Shown: one piece after another, positions 1 to 5,872 of the stretch
Position numbering within the stretch: the stretch's first letter is position 1
How the letters are laid out: each line of letters starts with the position of its first letter
Assembly (NCBI GenBank): GCA_007127615.1
Contig: SKZB01000212.1
Span: 1-7,056, forward strand
DNA: 7,056 nucleotides
Direction: 5' to 3'
Source of the DNA: Phycisphaerales bacterium
GTDB lineage: Bacteria; Planctomycetota; Phycisphaerae; Phycisphaerales; SM1A02
The notes under the pieces: model-generated
Database searches by the model: none
What the model saw: the letters and a program-made list of their open reading frames with translations, nothing else
What the model was told of the DNA's origin: nothing
Translations under genes and position numbers: made by a program

Positions 1-1384
1 GCGACTCCAGATCCGGTATCGCCTCCAGCGCTGCTTCGTAAAACTGGGCGCTGTAGAGATTGCCGAGCGTGTAGGTCGGGAAGTACCCCATGGAGAGCAT
101 CGACCAGTGGATGTCCTGCAGACAGCCGCGCCGGTCATCCGGCACGTCCAGGTTCAGGTACTCCCGGTAACGCTCATTCCAGGCCTCGGGCAGATCGGCA
201 ATCGAAAGGTCACCGTTCATCATCGCCCGCTCGAGCTCGAAGCGGATCATGATGTGCATGTTGTACGTCGCTTCGTCGGCTTCAACGCGAATGTAGTCCG
301 GCCGGACGATGTTTGCGCCCGCATACACTTCGTCCGGTGAAAGCGCCTGCGCTGCCGAGCCAAAGTATTCGTTCAGCTTCGGATAGAGCCAGCTCCAGAA
401 CGCCCGGCTGCGGCCGACCTGGTTCTCCCACATGCGGCTCTGGCTTTCGTGAATGCCCAGTGATGTCGAATGACCCATGGGCGTCCCCGCGTGCTCGGAG
501 AGCAGTCCCTGCTCGTAGATGCCGTGACCCGCTTCGTGCATGGTCGACCCGAGCGCATCGTTGACGTTGTTCTCATGAAAGCGCGTCGTGAGCCGAACAT
601 CGCCGGGATGCGTCCCGCTGCAGAAGGGATGGGTCGATTCGTCGAGTCGGCCGCGGTTGAAATCAAACCCGATGGCCCCCGCCACGAACTCGACGAACTT
701 TTTCTGCTGATCCTTTGGCAGGGTCAGTTCGTTGAACGCATTGCTCGGCTGAGATTCACTGCCCATGAGTTGATCAAGCAGTCCCTTGAGCTCCTCGCGA
801 AGCGGCGCGAAGACTTCGGCGACCCCGGCCGCGGTACAACCCGGCTCGTAATCTTCCGCGAGCGCATCCCACGGCTCACCGCCATCCGCCCAGCCGTAGC
901 ATTCCGCCTTGCGCTTCAGAAGATCAAGCCCTTTCTCCAGAAACGGCTGAAAGTGCTTGAAGTCATCTTTCTTTCGCGCTTCCGCCCAGGCGTGCTGGCC
1001 CCGGCTGGCGAGGGCGGCTTCCTCTTCGACGAGCGAACCGGGAAGCTTCGTCTGCCGGTCGTACTGACGCCGCCATTCGCGCACGTTGACCGCCTCCGGC
1101 GAAAGCGGATCGGAGACGAGAGCGTCGTCCTGCTCACACGTCGCGATCAGATCACCGACGTCCGGCGCGGTCATCATTTCGTGGTACATCCGGGCCAGCA
1201 GTGAAATCTGGTCGCTGCGGAACTCGATGCCGCCTTCGGGCATCATGACTTCGCGGTCCCAGCTCAAGAGTGACGCGCTGCTGCCGAGCAGATGCGCTTC
1301 CCGGGCGCGGCGTTTGAGATCGCGGTAGGCCTCACGAGCCCCGGCATCGGAAGCGGCCGGCGCGGACGCGGCGGATTGACTCAT
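1..1384 (-). CDS. M32 family (Taq-type) metallocarboxypeptidase, C-terminus cut by window edge
   Basis: A zinc-dependent carboxypeptidase that removes C-terminal residues from peptides. It has no signal peptide, so a cytoplasmic role in peptide turnover is expected. My translation gives 461 residues and all five hallmark M32 motifs in order: DVRLT (262-266), HEAGH (283-287, the HEXXH zinc and catalytic motif), HESQ (312-315), IRVEAD (365-370) and GCLQDIHW (420-427). The family is usually about 500 residues, so roughly 40 C-terminal residues lie beyond position 1. The ATG at 1384-1382 is supported by AAAGGA (minus strand, 1392-1397) 7 nt upstream. The N-terminal 16 residues are Ala/Ser-rich and probably disordered. 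It lies behind the terminator of the ankyrin lipoprotein gene, so it should be its own transcription unit. Family assignment is near certain; substrate preference cannot be read from sequence. Confidence 0.97.
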   Translation of the reverse strand, partial: MSQSAASAPAASDAGAREAYRDLKRRAREAHLLGSSASLLSWDREVMMPEGGIEFRSDQISLLARMYHEMMTAPDVGDLIATCEQDDALVSDPLSPEAVNVREWRRQYDRQTKLPGSLVEEEAALASRGQHAWAEARKKDDFKHFQPFLEKGLDLLKRKAECYGWADGGEPWDALAEDYEPGCTAAGVAEVFAPLREELKGLLDQLMGSESQPSNAFNELTLPKDQQKKFVEFVAGAIGFDFNRGRLDESTHPFCSGTHPGDVRLTTRFHENNVNDALGSTMHEAGHGIYEQGLLSEHAGTPMGHSTSLGIHESQSRMWENQVGRSRAFWSWLYPKLNEYFGSAAQALSPDEVYAGANIVRPDYIRVEADEATYNMHIMIRFELERAMMNGDLSIADLPEAWNERYREYLNLDVPDDRRGCLQDIHWSMLSMGYFPTYTLGNLYSAQFYEAALEAIPDLES

Positions 1385-1391
1385 TATGAAA

Positions 1392-1397
1392 TCCTTT
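1392..1397 (-). promoter_or_regulatory. Shine-Dalgarno of the M32 carboxypeptidase gene
   Basis: AAAGGA on the minus strand, 7 nt before the ATG at 1384. It fixes that start. It also contrasts with several other genes in the window that lack a recognisable ribosome binding site. Confidence 0.75.
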
Positions 1398-1419
1398 CGT
1401 CACTGGACGGACATGGTCT

Positions 1420-1432
1420 GATCACGGTGATC
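1420..1432. promoter_or_regulatory. Perfect 6-1-6 inverted repeat in the M32 gene leader, possible operator
   Basis: GATCAC-G-GTGATC is a perfect 13-bp inverted repeat, 35 bp upstream of the carboxypeptidase start and just downstream of a -10-like TATCAT (minus strand, 1441-1446). A binding site for a dimeric regulator overlapping the transcription start is possible. With a 1-nt centre it is a poor RNA hairpin. A 13-bp palindrome can arise by chance and no other copy was noticed in the window, so the regulatory reading is inference. Confidence 0.3.
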
Positions 1433-1440
1433 GTGCCGCC

Positions 1441-1446
1441 ATGATA
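1441..1446 (-). promoter_or_regulatory. Candidate -10 element for the M32 gene
   Basis: TATCAT on the minus strand matches TATAAT at five of six positions and lies in the context GCTATCAT. The same 8-mer precedes mnmG at 6735-6742. No -35-like hexamer is found 16-18 bp further upstream. It would give a leader of about 50 nt carrying the inverted repeat at 1420-1432 and the Shine-Dalgarno sequence. Confidence 0.25.
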
Positions 1447-1482
1447 GCCCGAAGGCAAGGATCTCTGGGTGGGCCCCTCATG

Positions 1483-1516
1483 AAAAACGCATCCACCCGA
1501 TTGACGGGCGGATGCG
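1483..1516 (-). terminator. Rho-independent terminator after the DUF1573-ankyrin lipoprotein gene
   Basis: Read on the minus strand, a 12-bp stem (arms 1516-1505 and 1499-1488, one G-T wobble) encloses a 5-nt loop and is followed directly by five T residues (1487-1483). This is a textbook intrinsic terminator. It starts 58 nt past the stop codon of the ankyrin lipoprotein gene and 99 nt before the carboxypeptidase start, so it separates the two co-oriented genes. The plus strand lacks a T-run after the stem, so it works in one direction only. Confidence 0.9.
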
Positions 1517-1574
1517 CTGCAGGTTGGTTACTACGAACACAACCGGATTCCGATTTAGTTGATGGCGACCGGGA

Positions 1575-3305
1575 TCAGTCGCCCATGACTTCCTTCAGGT
1601 ATTCAACCACCGCCTTCGCACGATCATCGCTGCGGCGCTCCGCGAGTTCCACGGCACTGTGTCCGTCACCGTCGGTAGCTTCGAGGTCCGCTCCCGCTTC
1701 GACGATTGACCTGATCAGATCAACATTCACGACGGAGGTGTTCGCCGCCCAGAGCAGGGCCGTTTTGCCGCTGTTATCGCGTGCTTCAAGGTCCGCGCCG
1801 TGTTCGATCAACGCCATGACGTTCGCATGACGTCCGGTCCGAATGGCGTGCATGATCGGCGTGGCGCCCTGGGCAAAGTCGGCTGAATTCACGTCCGCGC
1901 CTGCTTCAACGAGAATGTGAACCGCTTCGGCCTGCCCGAACCCGGCCGCCATCGTGAGCGGGGTGAAGCCCGTGGTATCGCCGACCACATCGATCCGCGC
2001 GCCGTGATCGAGCAATAAACGGATCGAATCCGGATCGCTGAAACCGGCGGCCCAGGAAAGCGCGGTGTTGCCCATGGCTCGATCGCGAGCGTCAACGTCG
2101 ACGCCGGTATCAAGAATCATCTGCAGCGCGTCACGGTTCTTCGACTGGGCGGCGGACATCAGAACAGTGCGGCCGACGCGATCGGAGGCGTGGGGATCCG
2201 CGCCGGCGTCGAGCAGGGCGCGCATGATTTCAACGTGGCCTTGTCGAGCGGCGATTCCCAGCAGTGTCATGCCCGCCTGATCGGTCGTTTCGACGTCGAT
2301 ACCCGATTCGAGTTCCACGAGGAAGGCATCGGTACGGCCCTGCTGAACCATGGTGGGAAGATTCGCTGCACCGCGCCGCGAATCGTCGCCACGTGAGCTC
2401 GGCCGTTCCCGGGACAACGGGTCATCAGCGGAGGCCCCGCGGGATGCGGAGCGATCATCCGCCGGGATGCGGACCGTGCCGGTCACCATCGAAGTCTTCG
2501 GATGATCCACATAGAAGAGAACGCGGCGGGAGCGATTGTGCTCTTCCCACTGGTCCCAAGAAATTTCCAGTTCGTACTCGGACTGCGGCTCGTCGGTGGC
2601 GAAATCCCGCGCGATCGGGGGATGCATGGACGTGATGCGGAAGGGTTCACCATCGGCAGACCGAATTTTCACCGTTTCGTTCCGCGAATCGCCGGGCGTC
2701 AGCACACTCGGCTCAAGCGTCACGAACGCGATGGCCTGACCACGGACCGTCATCTGAAGTGGATCCTGCTCTTCAAACATGAAAGTGACGGTCTTGCTGA
2801 GGACTTCGGTTCGGGCGCTGGCGCGAAGACTCACTTCGACCTCGACCGACTCGCCCGGCTGAATCGCCTGGCCGGTGGGGACGTTCGCTACGGTGCAGCC
2901 GCACGAAGTCCGCGAAGTGCTCACGGTCACCGGCCGATCGCTGACGTTTCGCAGCGTGACGGTGCCGGACCTCGACGAGTTCGTCGGAATCTCGCCGAGA
3001 TCGAGGAGCGAGGGTTCCGCGACGATGAAAACCTGATCGGACTGATCGTCGCTCGTTCGGGACGGTCGTTGATCGCTCGAGCGGGCGCCGCCGGCACGTC
3101 GATCATCAGCATCATCGACCTCCTGTTGCCGTTCTCTCGCCCGCTCGGCGGCCTGCCGCAACCGTTCCTCACGGCTCGTTTCATTCTGATCCGAAGCCGT
3201 CTCGGCCACGGCCACAGTCTCATCACCATCCGCACAGCCGAGGGCGAAGGTCAATGTCAACGCGCTAAGCGTTACGGTGGACAAGCCAAACAACCTGCAT
3301 TTCAT
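1575..3305 (-). CDS. Lipoprotein with DUF1573 domain and C-terminal ankyrin repeats
   Basis: A 576-residue predicted lipoprotein of unknown function. Residues 1-24 form a lipoprotein signal peptide with the acylated Cys at 24 (FALGC). Residues 25-95 are charged, with a short helical Glu/Arg-rich stretch (43-63). About 96-190 is a DUF1573 (Ig-like) domain with the hallmark SCGCT at 134-138. A second beta-rich domain follows (about 197-285), then a Ser/Asp/Arg linker (286-312), then about seven ankyrin repeats (313-576; clear units such as DAGADPHASD, EAGADVNSAD and EHGADLEARD). The repeats should form a protein-binding surface outside the cytoplasmic membrane. The ATG at 3305 is chosen because AGGAG lies 8 nt upstream and the signal peptide starts there; the open frame continues 61 codons further up but without signal features. 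A strong terminator follows. Domains are sure; the function is not known. Confidence 0.93.
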   Translation of the reverse strand: MKCRLFGLSTVTLSALTLTFALGCADGDETVAVAETASDQNETSREERLRQAAERARERQQEVDDADDRRAGGARSSDQRPSRTSDDQSDQVFIVAEPSLLDLGEIPTNSSRSGTVTLRNVSDRPVTVSTSRTSCGCTVANVPTGQAIQPGESVEVEVSLRASARTEVLSKTVTFMFEEQDPLQMTVRGQAIAFVTLEPSVLTPGDSRNETVKIRSADGEPFRITSMHPPIARDFATDEPQSEYELEISWDQWEEHNRSRRVLFYVDHPKTSMVTGTVRIPADDRSASRGASADDPLSRERPSSRGDDSRRGAANLPTMVQQGRTDAFLVELESGIDVETTDQAGMTLLGIAARQGHVEIMRALLDAGADPHASDRVGRTVLMSAAQSKNRDALQMILDTGVDVDARDRAMGNTALSWAAGFSDPDSIRLLLDHGARIDVVGDTTGFTPLTMAAGFGQAEAVHILVEAGADVNSADFAQGATPIMHAIRTGRHANVMALIEHGADLEARDNSGKTALLWAANTSVVNVDLIRSIVEAGADLEATDGDGHSAVELAERRSDDRAKAVVEYLKEVMGD

Positions 3306-3313
3306 ATTTGGTT

Positions 3314-3318
3314 CTCCT
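3314..3318 (-). promoter_or_regulatory. Shine-Dalgarno deciding the lipoprotein start
   Basis: AGGAG on the minus strand, 8 nt before the ATG at 3305. Together with the signal peptide it rules out the upstream in-frame ATG at 3488. It is directly abutted by the triple 11-bp repeat. Confidence 0.8.
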
Positions 3319-3351
3319 GATCTGGCTGAGATCTGGCTGAGATCTGGCTGA
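3319..3351. repeat. Three perfect 11-bp tandem repeats next to the ribosome binding site
   Basis: Unit GATCTGGCTGA occurs three times without mismatch (3319-3329, 3330-3340, 3341-3351). On the sense strand of the lipoprotein gene each unit reads TCAGCCAGATC, and the last one ends at the base before AGGAG. The repeat therefore lies in the 5' untranslated leader. Copy-number change would alter leader length but not the protein. Confidence 0.95.
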
Positions 3352-3627
3352 CCCGGGTGGCGGCAGAAAAGTCGTCTGTCCTGCCGCGGGTCGTTCGGGT
3401 CGGCGCACATTCTGTTTGGAAAACGATCGGAATCCTGGGCATCCCGTCTCGGCGATCCTTCGACCGATCCATCGGGCGGAATGATCAAAGATCGGGAATG
3501 CCAAACGACGAACGAGTCTTGACCGGGAATATTTCAACGATTCGGGGAAAGAAGTTCCATGGTCCCTCCGATCGGGCCCGATAAACCGGATCTCTCCTCC
3601 GAACCGCGGGAATCGCCCATCGCACGA

Positions 3628-4548
3628 TCAGGATTGGCGCGGGTCGGCCGGCGGGGCGCTGGATTCAGAAGACGCCGCCGACCTGATCGCCGTTTTCGAA
3701 TGCTTCGGATCATTCAGCACATCCATGATCAATTCAAGCCGGTTAACCACCAGTTCCATCGACTCCGGCCGATCCTCCGGCCGGATCTGGACGCAATCGA
3801 GAATCTGCTTGGAAAGCAGCGGATGGATTGACGACTTCTTCTCGTGGGGCGGCACGGGCATCTCGAGCATCTCGATGTCCACCGCCCCGGAGTAGAGACT
3901 GTTGTTTTCATCCTGCGGCGGTAATGCGGTCGGAATCACCTCGCGCAGCAGCACCCAGTACATCGTCGCCCCCAGATTGTAGATGTCCGTCTGGGGCGTG
4001 ACCGCGTCGCGGTGGGCCTGTTCCGGCGCCATGTAGCCGGGCGTACCCTGAATGCGTTTCTTGACCGTCCCGATCGGGCACGCCTGACCGAGGTCGATGA
4101 TCTTCACCTCATCGAGTTCTGAAACGAGGATGTTGTTCGGCTTGATATCCGCGTGGACGAAACCGCGGCCGTGCATATGGGCCAGGCCGCGGGCTACCTG
4201 CAGGAAGATCTTGATGACCTGAATCTGGTTCTGCGGCAGGCGCGCATCGAGCGTCTGAGCGTCGATGTACTCCATCAGCAACGAAATCGCATGAACCCGA
4301 AAGAACTTCCGGTGTCGGATGATCCGGTACACGTGACGAATATTGGGGTGATCGAGCTTCGAGCCGACGGTAAATTCCTGTTGCACCTGATCGAGAAAGC
4401 GCTGATCTTTCTCATCGTTCCGGACCACATGTTTGAGCGACCAGACCTGCTTACTCTTGGGGTCCTGGACGGCGTACAACGCCGATGCGGCGCCATCTCC
4501 CAGATGCGCCAGCACTCGAAATCCCGCGATGTCATGTCCGTTCCGCAT
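3628..4548 (-). CDS. Hanks-type Ser/Thr protein kinase, cytoplasmic, HAD instead of HRD
   Basis: A 306-residue protein kinase that should transfer phosphate from ATP to Ser/Thr of target proteins. Visible motifs: a glycine-rich loop LGDGAAS (16-22), the VAIK-equivalent Lys39 (SLKHV), a probable helix-C Glu58, the catalytic loop HADIKPNN (132-139) with Asp134, Lys136 and Asn139, DLG at 152-154 in place of DFG, MAPE (173-176), DIYNLG (188-193) and a C-lobe Arg260 in EDRP. The key ATP and metal residues are present, so it is probably active. HRD is altered to HAD, making it a non-RD kinase. The kinase domain fills residues 9-280; the last 25 are Ser/Ala/Pro-rich. There is no membrane segment and no PASTA or other sensor domain. 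An in-frame TGA 9 nt before the ATG fixes the upstream limit; no good Shine-Dalgarno is seen. Target unknown. Confidence 0.95.
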   Translation of the reverse strand: MRNGHDIAGFRVLAHLGDGAASALYAVQDPKSKQVWSLKHVVRNDEKDQRFLDQVQQEFTVGSKLDHPNIRHVYRIIRHRKFFRVHAISLLMEYIDAQTLDARLPQNQIQVIKIFLQVARGLAHMHGRGFVHADIKPNNILVSELDEVKIIDLGQACPIGTVKKRIQGTPGYMAPEQAHRDAVTPQTDIYNLGATMYWVLLREVIPTALPPQDENNSLYSGAVDIEMLEMPVPPHEKKSSIHPLLSKQILDCVQIRPEDRPESMELVVNRLELIMDVLNDPKHSKTAIRSAASSESSAPPADPRQS

Positions 4549-4786
4549 TGAATATCAACCAGCCGCTGCATGAGCACCGATGGAGCGCCGAACCGCCGGA
4601 GCACTGTCGCTCAACCTGGCCGGCTTCTGCCTGTTCGTCAAAATCACAGGGCAAACGACGCGCCTCGTTCAGTGTGGGGGGTAGCGCACTCATGGCACCG
4701 CCGGGGGGTCTCAGATCGTGGTCTCCCCGTATGAAGAAATGACCAAGGAAGCGTAACCAACCCATGCAACTCGAGCAAATGGGATT
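4549..4786. other. 238-bp gap between amidase and kinase genes
   Basis: No supported gene, terminator or RNA. A 77-codon minus-strand frame overlaps the kinase start but has no ribosome binding site, signal peptide or recognisable domain, so I leave it out. No clear promoter for the kinase is visible. Confidence 0.5.
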
Positions 4787-5479
4787 TTACGGCAATTGCT
4801 CTCTCAGGCGGGAGGTCGGGAAAAATTTTCCCGGACTGGTGACCCGGGGGGAAATCTCACCCGCCACATCGCGATGCAGATGGATCGCTGAGCCCGGCAG
4901 ATCCAGTTCCCGCTGGAGCCGCTCAAGCAGCATCAGAAGAGCAGCCATCTGTCGATCGGTGAAGGGCTGCTGATTCCCGTTGCCGACCAGACAGATTCCG
5001 ATGGAATGCTGGTTATGGTGGGCGGCGTCCGCGCCGACGGTATGCACGCCCGGCAGTTGCTCGTCCCAGCGGTACCCGATGTGGATCACGCCGTCGCCGA
5101 GCCCGTTGCCGTTGCCGATCACGAAGTGGTACCCCAGACCGTCATAGCCGAGGGCCTGGTGACGACGATGGATCGCATCCGGATTCGCCGCGGGCGCCCC
5201 GAGGTGATGGATCACAACACCCTCCCACCGCTCCCGGTCCAGCGGCGAGGAGGTCCTGAAGACCATCTCGCGCTCCGGCCGTTCGCCGATCGTTTCCAGC
5301 GTGGTCGCCAGATAGCCCTGGGAGGTCCCTGCGCCGTCACTCAACGCCAGCACGCCGCAGACCAGCGTGAGGGCGGCGGTGAAACTGATCCAGACCACAC
5401 CGGTGCGGCGTGAGATCGGCTTCGTTCGGGATGGTGTGGCGTTGCGTGTGGACACGATTGACAAACAGCTCCCCAGCAT
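4787..5479 (-). CDS. Membrane-anchored N-acetylmuramoyl-L-alanine amidase-fold protein (Amidase_2/PGRP type)
   Basis: A protein of the Amidase_2 (T7 lysozyme/PGRP) family, which cleaves the bond between muramic acid and L-Ala in peptidoglycan. Residues 1-25 are basic, and 26-46 form one hydrophobic segment (signal anchor or signal peptide). The domain spans about 70-222: IHHLG (90-94) with probable zinc ligand His91, GLGYHFVI (114-121) with Tyr117, HSIGICLVGN (158-167), and HRD (202-204) with probable ligand His202. The third ligand, normally Cys or Asp before PG, appears as Ser215 in VTSPGKFF, so activity is uncertain. The start is not fixed: ATG 5479 has no Shine-Dalgarno; GTG 5455 with GGGGAG 13 nt upstream is an alternative. 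The frame stays open to 5647 but would then overlap the small lipoprotein gene. A 17-bp palindrome (4817-4833) lies near the 3' end. Cell-wall remodelling is inferred. Confidence 0.87.
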   Translation of the reverse strand: MLGSCLSIVSTRNATPSRTKPISRRTGVVWISFTAALTLVCGVLALSDGAGTSQGYLATTLETIGERPEREMVFRTSSPLDRERWEGVVIHHLGAPAANPDAIHRRHQALGYDGLGYHFVIGNGNGLGDGVIHIGYRWDEQLPGVHTVGADAAHHNQHSIGICLVGNGNQQPFTDRQMAALLMLLERLQRELDLPGSAIHLHRDVAGEISPRVTSPGKFFPTSRLREQLP

Positions 5480-5501
5480 AATGCATCTATCGGATCGCGC
5501 G

Positions 5502-5544
5502 CGGAAAAATCCTTGACCACTTTTCCAAAAACGTAGATTTTCCG
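5502..5544. repeat. AT-rich inverted repeat upstream of the amidase gene
   Basis: CGGAAAAATC (5502-5511) and GATTTTCCG (5536-5544) are inverted copies apart from one extra A, and a third GGAAAA-type arm (TTTTCC, 5521-5526) lies between them. The patch stands out by its A/T runs in a GC-rich window and lies 23-65 bp upstream of the amidase ATG. It could be a regulator site or a bent promoter-proximal segment. It does not look like a classic terminator for the small lipoprotein gene. Confidence 0.35.
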
Positions 5545-5594
5545 ATCCACCTGCACCGATGGCTGCTATCGGACCCGTTGCAGAACCGGCCCGA

Positions 5595-5810
5595 TCAACG
5601 CGGCGCGAGCCGCGCCCGCAACGCCGGCTGCGGATTGCCGAAGACATCCGGCTCTTCCAGCGGCACCGCCTGACCGCGCATCTGCCGGTGTGATTCGAAC
5701 TGTGTCCGGGGCGCCTCTTTCGGAAAGAGTGCCTGTTGGCAGCCGCCCAGTCCCAGCGGAACGACCAGCCAGATCATGACGACCAACGAAAGCAGGAATG
5801 CTCGACCCAT
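5595..5810 (-). CDS. Small lipoprotein, 71 residues, unknown function
   Basis: MGRAFLLSLV begins a typical lipoprotein signal peptide with a strong hydrophobic core and lipobox LGGC, acylated Cys at 24. The mature part is only 48 residues: QQALFPKEAPRTQFE after the Cys, then a basic stretch and the Pro-rich segment PLEEPDVFGNPQPALRARL. It has no catalytic motif and no repeats. The compact, motif-like wording suggests a conserved short protein, but I cannot name a family. The frame is open to a GTG at 5876 that overlaps the stop of the upstream gene (GTGA). ATG 5810 is preferred because it gives a normal signal peptide and a -35/-10-like pair ends 7 nt before it. There is no Shine-Dalgarno. 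A role at the cell envelope is all that can be inferred. Confidence 0.75.
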   Translation of the reverse strand: MGRAFLLSLVVMIWLVVPLGLGGCQQALFPKEAPRTQFESHRQMRGQAVPLEEPDVFGNPQPALRARLAPR

Positions 5811-5817
5811 GCGGGGC

Positions 5818-5846
5818 AGTGTATCGGCTGGCCGCCCGCGGTCCAA
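5818..5846 (-). promoter_or_regulatory. Candidate promoter for the small lipoprotein, possibly leaderless
   Basis: On the minus strand TTGGAC (5846-5841) and TACACT (5823-5818) are separated by exactly 17 bp. The -10-like hexamer ends 7 nt before the ATG at 5810, so transcription would begin at or next to the start codon. The -35 matches consensus only in TTG and the -10 at four of six positions, so this is a candidate based on spacing. Confidence 0.35.
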
Positions 5847-5872
5847 CCGGATCCGCCACACGAAACGACCGA

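Larger units (their letters stand above)
3306..3627. other. 322-bp intergenic region between kinase and DUF1573-ankyrin genes
   Basis: No convincing gene on either strand; the short open frames here have no ribosome binding site plus plausible protein. The region holds the Shine-Dalgarno sequence and triple repeat described separately, and a 12-bp perfect palindrome ATCGGGCCCGAT at 3571-3582, 45 nt past the kinase stop. The palindrome has no loop and no T-run, so I do not call it a terminator. The lipoprotein promoter must lie in this region or further upstream, but no clear -35/-10 pair is visible. Confidence 0.6.

Noticed and set aside
470..1204. 244-codon plus-strand open frame
   Set aside because: It lies antisense to the M32 carboxypeptidase, whose five family motifs prove the minus strand is coding. 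Long antisense frames are expected in GC-rich genes.
2502..3320. 272-codon plus-strand open frame
   Set aside because: It is antisense to the DUF1573 part of the lipoprotein; the translation has no domain and the opposite strand has clear signal peptide and domain evidence.
3306..3488. 61-codon N-terminal extension of the ankyrin lipoprotein
   Set aside because: It would bury the lipoprotein signal peptide and read through the 11-bp repeats; the ATG at 3305 has a good Shine-Dalgarno.
3534..3560. 8-codon minus-strand mini-frame with GGAGGG before its ATG
   Set aside because: Too short and too far (over 220 nt) from the lipoprotein gene to be supported as a leader peptide.
3571..3582. Palindrome ATCGGGCCCGAT after the kinase gene as a terminator
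   Set aside because: No loop and no T-run on either strand, so it does not meet the pattern of an intrinsic terminator.
3628..5479. Kinase, amidase and ankyrin lipoprotein as one new signalling system
   Set aside because: Gaps of 238 and 322 bp, no coupled starts and no shared motif; co-orientation alone does not support a system.
5556..5572. CCGAT / ATCGG hairpin downstream of the small lipoprotein gene
   Set aside because: Only a 5-bp stem with a 7-nt loop and no T-run directly after it.
5480..5647. 56-codon N-terminal extension of the amidase
   Set aside because: It would overlap the 3' end of the small lipoprotein gene, and the extra residues carry no signal or domain.
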